A stretch of DNA of 64,000 nucleotides from Gordionus sp. m RMFG-2023 (lineage: Eukaryota; Nematomorpha; Gordioida; Chordodea; Parachordodidae), in contig NC_088777.1 in assembly GCF_954871325.1 (NCBI RefSeq), positions 42,075,366-42,139,365 on the forward strand, written 5' to 3'. The translations under genes and the position numbers were made by a program. The notes beneath the pieces were generated by a model. It had not been told where the DNA came from. It worked only from the letters and a program-made list of their open reading frames with translations, and did no database searches. Below, one piece after another: positions 38,721-51,200 of this stretch; the first letter of the stretch is position 1; each line of letters starts with the position of its first letter.

Positions 38721-39839
38721 AAAAAAAATTAATCAATTTATAAAGCTTCTAAAATGAATTACAACTTTTTGAACAATACGTTAAAATTTACTGTTATTTT
38801 GTTTTAACCGATTCATTGGAAATTTTAAAATAGGATTTCAGTTCCTAGATTTGTCTCAGATCTCTGAACTTATCTTATTTAAAAGATCCAACCCTATTCT
38901 TTATAATGTACAATTTATTTGAAAAAATTTGTATAAATTACTATAAAAAATTAATAAGATAAGTGCTATTTTTCAGAGGTTCATAACTAGCCATTTACAA
39001 ACCATTTTAAAATTGTATAAGACATAAGCCATTTACAAACCATTTTAAAATTGTATAAGACATAAAAACTTATTGAATCTTATTCACTATAATGAATGGT
39101 TATTTATCTAAAATGATATTGTTGATAATGAATGTGTAGGATTAATTGAACCTGTTTTTTTAGTTCTGCTGATCGTAAAAATCTCAGTTATATTATGAAT
39201 CACGTCAGCGTGAATAAATTTTGAATTTCGACGCCTGATTGACTTTTTCCGAAAATACCGGAATTGATTGTGCATGAATATAAATTTTCCGTTGATTTCT
39301 GTCAGATATAAAATTGACCGACAGATATTAGCTAAACTACGATTTTCGTAAGGGGGGGGGGGGGGTTATTAATTTTTTTCGGAATATTTTAGATTCGATT
39401 TTTGAAAACCTTTTGCTAGACTATTTTTTTAAAAATAATTTTGGTTATAAACTCTTTTTCTCAAAAATTTTAATAATAATCATATTTTAAAAAATGATAA
39501 CATTTTTTTAAAAAAATATATTATTCATAATGAGATATTTAATTCATTTAAATTTTTATTAGATTAATAAGTCTGTAAAAATTGGGAAATTTTCTAGGGA
39601 AGGGGATTTCCCGGTAATAATGTATAGCTTTGAACGTTTATTGATTTTTATGTGTTTTATTTAAATATAAGGTAGCATTGTAATTGTATATTTATATATT
39701 GAAAAAAAAAATTTTCGAGTTGCATTTGTGGCCTAGTCGATTCAGTATGTGTATCACAATCCAATAGTTGTGGTTTCTTAAGAAATACCACCTTTTTTCT
39801 GAAGCCAATTAAGTGGTTCCTTTTTTGGTGGTTAGCACA

Positions 39840-40165
39840 ATCTATCTATTTGAGTCAATTTTAAAAATGGCTAACTCAGTATTTTATCCAAAATTATATT
39901 ACGCAAACTTGAATATTTTGCTCATAGATGACACATAGGTTTGTATATCTATTAGCGAAAGAAAGACTTGGTGGTTAGCAAAATCGCTCCATTTGAGTCG
40001 ATTTTTAAAAATGGCTAACTCAACATTTTATCCAAAATAATATTACGCAAACCTGAACATTTAGTTCATAGAGATAACACATTGGTTTATATAGATATTA
40101 GCAAAATCTCGAGGCCTAGACAATATTTTCTCCAAAATATTGAGATAACTTTTTAAAATAATCGG
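39840..40165. repeat. Fold-back repeat, nearly two copies in tandem
   Basis: 'aaaaatggctaactca' followed by 'attacgcaaac' occurs at about 39870 and again at about 40006, each followed by the 'tcatagatgacacataggtt' type centre. The block ends 'tccaaaatattgagataac', complementary to the start. A degenerate tRNA A-box-like word (tggcctagtcgattcag) lies at 39729. Non-coding intergenic DNA between MOB1 and DHDH. Confidence 0.65.
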
Positions 40166-40185
40166 CTCACGTAAAAAGACTGTAT

Positions 40186-41684
40186 CATTATGTAAACCCT
40201 TCGACAAAAAAAAGGGTCCGGGTACAGTAATAAAATTTAAAAAGGGGTACAGGTTCAGGGAACATATAAAAATGACTCTAAATAAGACTTTTTTTTATTC
40301 ATTTATTATTATATTTCAATGTATACACATTCATAATTTACAAATAAAAAATGAAATAATTTATATTTTAAATGTTTTATTCAATCGCACAATCATAATA
40401 TCTTATAAAATATTATCCCTGAGCCTTCTTTAGATAATATATAATTCAAAGATGAAAATTTACTTTCTACGCTTACCTAAAATAGATAGTTATCTTTATA
40501 ATACATAAATTATTGTACTTATGTCGCCGGTACAGCCATGACTACTCTAGACAAGATATATATAATTCTGAATACATTGAAGAATTTTCTTCCCTTAACT
40601 TTAAAATATTTGTATCCTTATTTATTATGAGAATTTTTTTATTAAAGATGCAATAGGCATTTTTTGATCCTCCTTTCTATCTGATGATAATTTGATTTTC
40701 TTTTTCTCTGTCTAATAGTAAAATTTCAAGATCATCAATGTTGCCATCATTATCGTTATTATCACGACTACCAGTAAGTATTATTGTCGTAGCTTCCAAT
40801 ATATTGTAAATAATGGAGTTTTGCGTATGCCATAATCCTTAAGATGGTCTTTAGCCATTTGTTTTTGAATACTCAATAAAACTTGATATCGAGAGTCTAA
40901 ATATATAGAAGCGTATACAACACTATGTTACAAATATTGTTGCTCTCGAATTTACATGTTTTCTAATATTTCGTTTGAAAAGGACTAGTAAATCTCTCTT
41001 AATCTAATCAGCATCTAATCCATATGCCATAATCAGATAATCATAATTGTTCTAATTGTAATCTTAATGTCATTATTTTTAAAGGAACTAATACACTCGT
41101 AAAGACCTTTATTTGGCACTATCATTTTCCGACAAAATGACTTCTTTTGTTCATTGCGGAAATCTTTCAAACTTAATAATCGTTCTACCAACAATCTAAT
41201 AATGCCATTGACCATTTTATTGATTTTAATATTCTTGCAATTATGAGAGTTCATAAATATTTAGCAACAACTCTTGCTTTATCAATGATAGTTTCAAAGT
41301 GATTATTTTTAGGCAATCATTAATAGCCAATTATAGAGTATGGGCTGCACATCTGATGTAATATTTATTTGTGGGGAAATCTATTAATAAATTTGCATAA
41401 TAAAATATTATTTACACTAGAAAATAATTTATGATATCAAATTCTAAATAAAATGAAAGTATAGGAAGAATTGAAAGAAAAACACGAAGATAAAATAAAT
41501 AATTCCACGAAAAAGGTTAATAAAATTTATAATATTTTCTATGACACCTCAATATAAAAATATTTTTGTTTTTAAATTTTTTTTATGGTACCTAGAACCC
41601 TTGGACGCTCCACTTTTAAAAAGGGTCAGGTTTCGGGTACAGCCAAAATATCAGGGTTCAGGAGGGTTCGGGTTCACATCCCTA
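40186..41684 (-). mobile_element. hAT remnant of the GATGTGAACCC family, inverted relative to 53931
   Basis: The left end 'tatgtaaacccttcgac' and right end 'gggttcgggttcacatccct' match the two ends of 53931-54680 in the opposite orientation, with GGGTCCGGGT and GGGTTCGG sub-terminal words. Minus-strand piece 41254-41033 has RLLVERLLSLKDF, equivalent to the hAT 'TRW.S...MLERLLKLK' region. The flanks no longer match. Broken and older than the 53931 copy. Confidence 0.7.
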
Positions 41685-41967
41685 CTTTGCATCGCGATTG
41701 GGGGTATGATATATAAAATATCGGAGGCGACCGCTGATTCCATTAATATATATTAAAAAAAATATGCGGGTATGGCTAACGTCATGTCTCATTTCCCTTT
41801 CAACTTTCCGTCCTTAATACGCCATTGTTGACCAGAGTTATAGTGCTCATAAATTTATGTTTTCGTTTTATTCAAATAATGTATTTTAAATGGTAATGTG
41901 CGAATTGGTAAGCGTATATAATCAAGTGATTTTTCATCATTATTTTAGAAACATTACTTTATTTTAA

Positions 41968-42150
41968 CAAGAGACCTGCAGAAGTACCAATTGCACAGCG
42001 GCCTAGATTTTTTTTACAAATTATTTTCGGCCATACCCTGTTTATATTTTTAGACCCGGCCGGATTTTTTTAAAATATATTGTATTTGGCAATTTTAAAT
42101 ATAGGGTGCGGCCCGGGTATTTTTTTTTAAAAAAATTTCAGGCCTGGTGC
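41968..42150. mobile_element. GGCCCGG-family MITE, partial
   Basis: Begins 'gagacctgcagaagtacca' and contains agcggcctag, agacccggccgg and gtgcggcccggg, then 'aggcctggtgcaac'. It matches 19322-19515 in order of parts. The right end is lost at a minisatellite that starts about 45 bp further on. Confidence 0.55.
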
Positions 42151-42195
42151 AACGTGTGATTTATACTTTGTATAAAATATACTGACTTATTTAGT

Positions 42196-42510
42196 GATAT
42201 TGACATTTACGATTGGCGTGCATAAATTAAATATTATATTTTTTAGTAATATTGACAAATATGACTGACGTATAAACATTAAATAGAATATTTTTAGCGA
42301 CATTGACGTATAGGACTGACACTTAAATATTAAATATAATAAATTTAATGATATTTATTTATGACTAACGTATAAATATAAAATAAATAATTTATTGATT
42401 ATGACATTTATGATTGTCTATAAATATTAAATATAATAATTTAGTGATATTACATTTATGACTAACGTATGAATAATAAATATATAAAACTTAATGATAT
42501 TGACATCACT
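42196..42510. repeat. Minisatellite, about six units of about 50 bp
   Basis: Units starting near 42196, 42248, 42299, 42350, 42397, 42446 and 42496 follow the consensus 'gatattgacatttatgact' then 'gacgtataaatattaaatat' and 'aataatttagt'. Units differ by a few substitutions and small indels. The array ends about 390 bp before the DHDH-like start codon. Confidence 0.85.
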
Positions 42511-42544
42511 TTTTTTTACTTTAAAAACTACCTGATTTGTGTTG

Positions 42545-42700
42545 ATTTTTCAAAAACCCCCGATTAAGATTTTAGCCAAAATAATTTTTATGTAAGCTTG
42601 GTCATTTGGCTCATAGATGTCATAAAGGTTTGGGCCTCTATTTGCCAAATCGCTAAAATCTTAATCGAGCAATGGGGCCTAGACATTTCTGCTCAATAGG
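42545..42700. repeat. Fold-back repeat copy upstream of DHDH
   Basis: 'ccgattaagattttagcc' on the left is complementary to 'gctaaaatcttaatcg' on the right. The centre 'ggctcatagatgtcataaag' then 'gtttgggcctctat' is the family quasi-palindrome. It ends about 200 bp before the DHDH-like ATG and may reach into its promoter. Confidence 0.65.
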
Positions 42701-42900
42701 TAAAGTAATATTAATCTATATCTTTTATAATTAAAATTTAAACTAAAAATGCAGATCGTATTCTGGGCTATTAACTGAATAATAAATATTTAAAATTAAA
42801 ATACAAAGTATTCGGGAACATTATTTAACCACATAAATATTAAACTGAAATTTAAATCATGCACGCACAATGTGAGTTTTTAAAATTTTAATTTTTATTA

Positions 42901-45075
42901 ATGATCTGGGGAATAATTAATACTTATCATTCTCTGGCAAATGATATTGCTAACATATTAAAATGTATATCACATAAAGTGAGTTTAAATTATATTGATA
43001 TAATATACACATACCTCTCTAGGTTTTAATACTTAAAAACTTAGATGACATTGTAAATCAAAAATTTGGTATTTATATAATAAATTATAATAAATATTTG
43101 CATTTAGATATAGCATATGTTGGAAACGTTGATAATTTTAAACATGATATAGTATCAAAATTAATACAACAAAAAAAACACATATTATGTGAACCTCCTA
43201 TATTATGGGATAGTAATCAATTTCTTGACATATTGAAATTATTAAATATAGAAAAAAGGTTTTTTATGGAAGTAAAGTTAAATTAATATTAGAGTCTAAT
43301 ATTTAATTAATAGGTAATTCCAAGCAGATTTCTACCAATATATCAAAGATTGAGACATCAATTAAAAATGAAAACCATTGGAAATATTAGTTTTATATCA
43401 GCAAATATAAGTTTTAGCAATTATAAAAATATTGAAAAATATTTTGCATATAAAAAATTATTACCAGTAATATTTTAATTTTAGTATATGTGATTCATGT
43501 TAATATTATATAATTGTACAATAATTAACATAAACATTAAAGGATTATTTATTTTGATTCTATTAAAAACAATGTATTCCTTCCTCTAATATTCACTTTG
43601 ACTTCTAGGTGTTAATCATTTTACTGGATTTTGAATTATTTCTTTTGTTTTAACAAAGTGTGTCATCAACACCACTAGTAATTATTCATAATCGTTATTT
43701 CTACAATTTTTGTCATTTATTCCATTTGATAAAATTTTTTGATATCATTTTTTAAATATTAGGTAAAAAAATTAGATGAAGCATTTATTTACCCTCTTCA
43801 CCTAATACAAATGGTGTATCAGCAACTACCAGAAAATGTAACTTTAAATTCTACTGTTAATAGTTTTAAAATAAATATTTATTTTTTTATAAACTTTATC
43901 ATTTTAGGTAAAAATCATATGATATCTAAAATTATGGTTTATCCAAATGATAAATTTGCTTTTACACAATTATCATCTAATTTACATTTGCCTAATGAAG
44001 CTTATATATGTGGTACCAAAGGTAATATTAAGGTAAGTAATGTATTTTAAAAATTGTTTATATATTTTAAAAAAGATATGCGAGCCATTCTGGCTACCCA
44101 GCAAAATGATAATTAATGATGTTGTTTATGATTACCCATTAGATTTTCAAGGGACATATACAACTTATAAAAACTACGTTGGTTTTATATATATGGCCAA
44201 AGAAATTGAAGCATGTATTCAAGCAGGTAAAATTAACTATCCCCTGAAAGAAACTATCTCTTAACCCCCCCCCCCCTCTTCAAAAAAGATGCACCATAAA
44301 ATTTTAAAAAAGTCCCTAAATATACATATAAAAAATAGATGCCAAATTTCAAATATTTATTAATAAAATGGCTTGCATCTTAAAACTATTATAGCCCATC
44401 TATTTTACAATAAATATATACAATAAAAAAATATAATTTAATTTATACTATATATATTTTAAAAATTTTTAACTAATTTTAAAAAATACAGCTAATATGT
44501 TAAAATTGTTCTTTAAGCATCCAAACTGCTAAAAAATATTTATACTTAAACTAGTAAAAGAAAATACACCATTTTTTAAGAGGACTCTATGACTAATATT
44601 TTTTATAAACTAACCCATAATTCTGAAATTTTCTAATTTAACTCACTCAAGCCCACTAAAGGGAGGCACCACATTTAATCATGTTTCTGAAGAAAAAGGA
44701 AAATCAATAAATAATGAACTATCCTAATCATCCAATCTAGAAACTAATAAGGAACCCAGGTCCTAGCTATAGCTACCTTTTCCTTCCCATAAATTACAAA
44801 GCAAAAAAAACAACAAATATTTTGATAAATATTATTTTTTAAAAAAACTCATAAACTTAGATCAACAATAACCCACATCAGGTCTTGACCCATATCTTTC
44901 ATTGTTTTTTCCCTATTATAAAAATTAAAATCTATCATTTTATTAGATTTTATTTAATAATATATTTATTATTATTATTTATTAAGGTTTAATTGAAAGC
45001 CCTTGGTTGACACATCAAAATTCAATCGATTTAGCTTCAATTTATTCTATGTTTATCAATAAAATAAAGATTTAA
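42901..45075 (+). CDS. DHDH: Dihydrodiol dehydrogenase-like protein (Gfo/Idh/MocA family), probable pseudoenzyme
   Basis: Exons 42901-42978, 43023-43271, 43314-43466, 43763-43862, 43908-44032, 44076-44226 and 44987-45075 join in frame with GT/AG ends and give 314 codons plus TAA (human DHDH 334). Fold markers: MIWGII at the start, DIAYVGN (54-60), KHILCEPP (78-85), KRFFME, RFLPIYQRLR, the second-domain YPLHLIQMVYQQLPE, NLHLPNEAYICGTKG, and a C-terminal AGLIESPW. Family members use NADP to oxidise dihydrodiols or sugars. Here the Rossmann glycines (normally GIxSAGKIS) read GIINTYHSLA, the Lys of the catalytic EKP motif is Pro, and the LLDLGIY motif is changed to LDEAFIY. All splice sites and frame are intact, so it looks expressed but not a normal dehydrogenase. 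Introns 2-5 are short (41-297 nt). Gene identity is firm; loss of activity is inferred. Confidence 0.88.
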
Positions 45076-45212
45076 AATATTTCTTGATCACAATTCATAG
45101 TTCAAGAATATTATAAAATTATGTTTTATAGTTTTATATAAATAATATAAATATTATTTTTTAAAAAAATACAATTATCAAAGAAATTATATATATTTAA
45201 GTTTTTTTAAAA

Positions 45213-48200
45213 TTAGAGTTCTTTTAATTTTACTAAATTTCTTGGAAACCAACCTTTTGCTTTGTTATCAGACTGTTGTACTACCAAAGATTCTGTTTTA
45301 TCTTTCAAATAAATATAAATATGTAAAAATTTTCTATCAATAATCGACATTTTTGCCCAATGTTCCTGATATCATAACCGTTTATTAACTTTTGATCTGT
45401 AAAATCTTATTATTTAATTTTTTCCCCTCGTTTTGACTGATCCTTTTTTAATATATATTAGTCTTTTTTTAAAATAATTTTCACTAAAAACATGATTGAT
45501 TAAATTATATAATTATTTCAAGCTAGAAATGTAAGCAACTAGGAAAGATGCTATAAATTTTTTATATTAAATATAATTTGATTACATAAAGATAAACTAT
45601 GCATCTATTGAAATGAGATTTTCTTTTGCCGTTTAATATGTTTACATACTTGATGTTACCATAAAGGAACAATAATTTTCTTAAGAAAAAGTTAAAAAAA
45701 AATTTTTTCTTATTTACACTATAATTTATAAATAAAAATTATCAAAAAAATTTAAATAAATCCAAAATAAAATATATTATAATACCAATTTAGTTAAAAT
45801 TTAGAAATAGTTATAGGAATAATTAAATTTTGGTAATAAAAAATAACCTGCCGTTTTTTGACCCATAGAATTCAACTTTTTCCCGTAAAGCCAATATCTA
45901 AAATAAATTCGATTTAAAAAAAAATAGTTTATTTTAAGTGTATAATTTTAATTTTACACATTGTAGATCTATGAAAAAACTAAAGGTATAAGTTTTTTTA
46001 TTTTAAACTATTCAAAAATTAGCGCCTTTTTTAAAAAAAATCAATAATATTAGCATTGAAACCGGAACTAAAATTATTGAATCAGTGCTAATAAAAGTAT
46101 ATAACTAATTTATATTATTTTTTAAATATTGTGTGATTCATATATCAGAATCGTCTTTTTAAAATATTCAGAACTGAAACCTGAAATAGTCTCATATAGA
46201 AAAATAACCAACTACCTCTACCCTGTCTTTAATCAAAGATTATATCAATAAGTCAGTTCCTTTTGTATCTTCAACTATTTATTTCTATTTTGCAACATTT
46301 TTCCTAAGTACCCAACTAAGGAAGGGACCTTTGTTCTTTCTCCTTTATCACCCATATTGATTTTCTACTTAGCTTTTATCGTAAGCTCGATTTTTTTCAT
46401 TCATCCTGGCTAATTCTATTACCTAAATTCTAAAATCTTTTCTCAACCAATCCAAATACTTTTTTAAAAAATCTTCTTGCCAAAAACATTAAATTGAGTC
46501 AATATTTTAAAAAAACTGAGTCTATTATTCGATTTTAAATCATAAAATCGTTTGTATTCTAGTTTATTGATATTGAAGTTTTTGGATATCATTGGTCCAT
46601 CCATAAATATAACCTTATTCTGGTGATTTTTTAAAAAAAAATATTATTAAACAAAATTAAGTTGCTTTTAAAATAAAAAAAGATAAAATTAGTTTTACTT
46701 TTTCCATCGAGTAGTTTGAACGGTATCATTTTTTCTCAAATATAATCGGGGTTCACTAGTACATGGAACGTTTAGGAAAGTCAAAATCCCAAACCGTAAA
46801 GAAAATAGGTTAGCGTTGTAGTCATGTTTGCAGACATAGAGGATTGAGCATTCTTCTTTAAATTGTTTTAGCTTTTTTTGCTCAATCTTATAAAATTACA
46901 GTATTAATGAAATATAATTTTAAACAAATTGAGCCGTTTTTAAAAATGGACCCAAATCGGGCCATTTAACAACACTTAATGAGTGTGTTACGGATTCAAA
47001 ATTATTGATGTACAAAATATTGCAAAAGTTTACCTTATTCCATAGGCGTAAAAAATGGGCTCATGGTAAATATATATAAATATTTTTTTCATTAAACTCA
47101 TCATAAAATTTACATTCTTTAACTATAAAGGTTACAGCTCAGGGGCAAAAAATTATATCAGTTGCTTAAAATTGGAAAAAGTTCCAGTTCATTTAGATTT
47201 TGTAATATTTATATCAAATTTTTAAACAAATATAATTTTATTGAGAAAAATAAAATGTAATAAATAGTTAAGATTTATCATTAAACATAATTAGAATGTA
47301 TAAGTTATATGTGTTCCAAGAGCTCACAATTTATGTTAATATGCTTTAAAAATAAAATAAAAACGCCCTTGACTCGGAGACTTCTAGAAGGGCTTAAGCT
47401 AGGTCGAATTGTTTTTTAATGAACTAAGGAAATTTTTGCTACAGAACAAGGGAATCAAAAGGGACCTATTATCTAAAACAGAAAACAACCATAAGCCATC
47501 TTAGCTTTCTTGATTTCATGGACAACGAGACGAAAAAACTGGTGAAATATAATATCTATTAAAAAAATATCTAAGTTTGAATATAACAAATTTTTTGAGT
47601 TTATATTGTATCTAAGATACTTATTAAGCAGAGAAGAATAATGACAATATAAAAGCCTTATGAATTGAAAACACATTTTTATATCAATATTCCCATGGGA
47701 TGCATATGAAAGATTGCGTTTTTATATATTTAATTTAAATATATATAGGCATTTTTTTAAGTTGCAAAAATTTTATTTTTTAAAGTCAATTTACGGTTCT
47801 AGAATATAAGTAGGCATTATATTTTATATAAGGTTGGCATGACAGGTCAAATTCAATTAAATGTTTTTATGATAGTATTCATTTTATTAGGTATATTATA
47901 TGTAATAACAAATATATTCATAAATGCATATATTTAAATTTGGTAATATTTTGATTCATTCTTGATACTGTTTCGTATACACTTTCTGTGATAGATTCGT
48001 TTTCTGGTTCAATTATACCATCATTTTTCTTAATTATTCGTAAATTATGATAAACGTAACTATTTTTCCGGTAATCAAAGATTTCAGTTCTTTGTATAAA
48101 TATTATCTCAGACGGAACCATTTATTTCTGAAGAAGAGTTTAAATTGGAAGGGTTAATAAGATTTTGCTAATTTCCTTAAAGGGCAAGATGGCCAAAGTT

Positions 48201-51200
48201 CATTCCATTGATGCCGAAATCTAATTAATGGTAATGGATTCTACCGCATTTCATATATTTTGTCTATCAAAGATACCGACAGCGAAATTTATTATATCAC
48301 CTAAGATTATTAATTATTCCCACCTTGAGGAACTCCCAGTTCCTTTATTATCACAAGCTTCGTTTCATTATTCATGAGTTGTCCTTCATATTGAAAATTT
48401 AATAAGTAGGCAGCTTTATGAACATTTGTATTAAAATCAGTTTTTCTTATTTGAAAATATTTTATTTTCTTCTGAAGAATTGGGTCATGACTCAAGTAAA
48501 TAACATATTCTAAAAATACCAAAGTGCATTTGTTCCCTTGAATTCTCAACAATGGTATAGATAGAGTTAGGTATATCTCAATGGCGGACACCTTTAAAGC
48601 TTTTTTTTAAAATTTGTATTTGTTGCAGAAGAAATTAAACTAATTATACTTATAGTAGATGATATGACATTGATTTCTGTAGCAGAAAAATACTGTACTT
48701 TCTATATGTTTATTTCTAAAAATGTGAATTAAATAACTACTAGTTCAAAATCCCGAAAAATAATTGTAATGTGTGCGGCACATGCATATAATTGAATATG
48801 GTTAAAGGCCGATTTGAAAAATTCCCTTCATATTAGCCACATTATCCAAAACTTAAGAATATACTGCTGTAGGATTTAATTGTTCAATTTTTTTTAATTG
48901 GTAAATATAATCTACCGTATGATGATTACTTATAAAATACGGGAAACGGTGTCTTACCACAAAATTTATAATGCTTTCATTTTGGATATTGCTCCACCCT
49001 GAAACAATAGATAAAGGGGAGCTTTATTTATAATATCTGCAACCTTCATTTATGGTCTTCGACATATTAATTTAAAAAATAACATATTTTCGGATAATTC
49101 ATATCTAAAAATATCAATTCTGAATGATTAATTTTTTTCCAGGAAATAAATTATTCAAAATTTTCTATATCGTTATATTTAATCAAAAATATAGAAAATA
49201 ATATTTTAGATTATTTGAATTTGACCAACCCTGATTTTGCAAGCTTAAAATAAAGATTCGAGGATGGGTCCATTCTTAGAAAGATGGCTGTCTTATATAT
49301 TTTTTTTAAAAAAAACATTTATAATAAAATTAAAAATAATTAAAATTTAACCGATAATGAATAGAGAGTGCATCCATCTCTTACAGGCCAGTTCATTCCG
49401 TCTAATATAATATTTGTATGATCCAAGCCAAAAAATTGTTTAAGATTTTTCTTTACTCCTAAATCAAAAGGATTTTTGAATGAATTCCTTTCATTACCGA
49501 ATCTCAGTATCTAAAAATCTTTGTAAATAAGTGAGCATATTATTATAAAACCTTTTTAATTATCCAATCTTCAATTTCTGTGGTGTTGTAGAGCACAGCT
49601 TTTAACTTTAACAAAAAAATAATTAAATTTTGCAAATACATTAATATAAATGAATAATTAAACTTTACTTGAAAATAACAAAGGATGGAAACAAATAATA
49701 CAACACCAATGGATAATCCAATAGTGAAAAGATGCAGTAAGTAGACGTAAAATTCAGTGTGTCGAAATAGATAAAATGCATAGGGCTAAAAAAAGGAATA
49801 TAAAATATTGTAATGTTTGCAAAGATAATTTGTTAAGCTTTTAACTAATTCATGTTAAAAAAAATTGGGGATTTTTAAATTTAATTTAGACCAGAAATAC
49901 AATACTGCCGATCTTTACATCGTTAAAGGTGTTAAGAGCTTAATATTTTATTTCTAAAAAAATATATAACTAATTTTTCATTATTAAAAATAATCACGTG
50001 AGGGAAATTTAAAAAGAGAAAATTATGTCTGTTGCAAGTTTATATAAATTTATAGATTAAATTCTTTTAATTTAAAATTTTAATATATTTGAAGATGCAA
50101 ATTATCTAATATAAATTATATATAAAACAGAGACTTGCCCGGCCTGCTAATTATTTTTAAAATATCAAGGCCGGGTATAAAAAAAATACCCGGGCCGAAT
50201 ATTTTAAATCGCCGTCATTAATTTAAAATATATTTAAAATCATTCCGGGCAGAAATTTTTTTTAAAATCCGGACTGGGCCATGCAAATAGTACCTTAGCA
50301 GGTCTCTGAAATAAATGCTAAGAGTTTTTGTGTAAGCAAGAATTATTTTTTTTTTGTAAATTTAAATTATGATCATTTTTTTATAATTTAAAAAAAATAT
50401 TTTTTTGTGATTTGTTAATCTTTAAAGTTTAAATTTGATTAAATAAAATAAATCTTTCGGAGCGCGTCCAAAGTCAAAAATTTTTTTTAGTGCGTCCAAA
50501 GTTAATTTTTGATTTTAAAATTTAATATGTCCAAAACCACAATATTAAAATAAAACATACAATAAATCAGTAAAATATGAGCTATCAGGTATTAAAATTA
50601 TTATTCCTATTGCTATTATAATAATTATTAATATAGGAAAACAATAAACATCGAGAGCATTCAATTCGAAATGATTATTGAAGATTGTAAACGGCAGTTT
50701 CTCAACCTACGATACTTATCGGTTTAGCTAGCGTATTTGAACAAAAATTTATCTAAAACACAGACCCGTGCGCCGATTTATTATTCAGCGGCGACGGCAC
50801 GTGTGCATTTTTTATCGGTGATGTAATAGCGCGCCGATAAAACAAAATATATGAAAAAGAGTGTAAATTTCATTTGTATATTATTGCCAACAAAATTAAG
50901 CATAAAATCAAAATGTAAATACATCTCTATTACACATTGAATATAAATAAATTTTCATAAAAATTTATAAAAGTTTTTAAAATATCTTCAATAAAAGATA
51001 GATAATTGACTCATCAACTTAAACAATGCCTAAAAGATAATTGAAAAATTGCATATTATTTTAGAAAAGGGTTATAATGGATATATATAAATGCATTTTA
51101 CACAAATATAAATGCATTTTACACAAATATAAATTTAAATATACAAATTGAATTTACATTAGATGATATATCATGGTAGTTATCATTTATAAATATTATC

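Noticed and set aside
39722-39790. Second tRNA-like A box (tggcctagtcgattcag)
   Set aside because: No B box or T stem follows; the inverted 'ggtttcttaagaaatacc' is a plain palindrome.
48310-48591. Could be a further ZDHHC6 exon
   Set aside because: Its [11 protein letters not shown] pattern and neighbours are hAT transposase, and it does not resemble the SH3-like domain.
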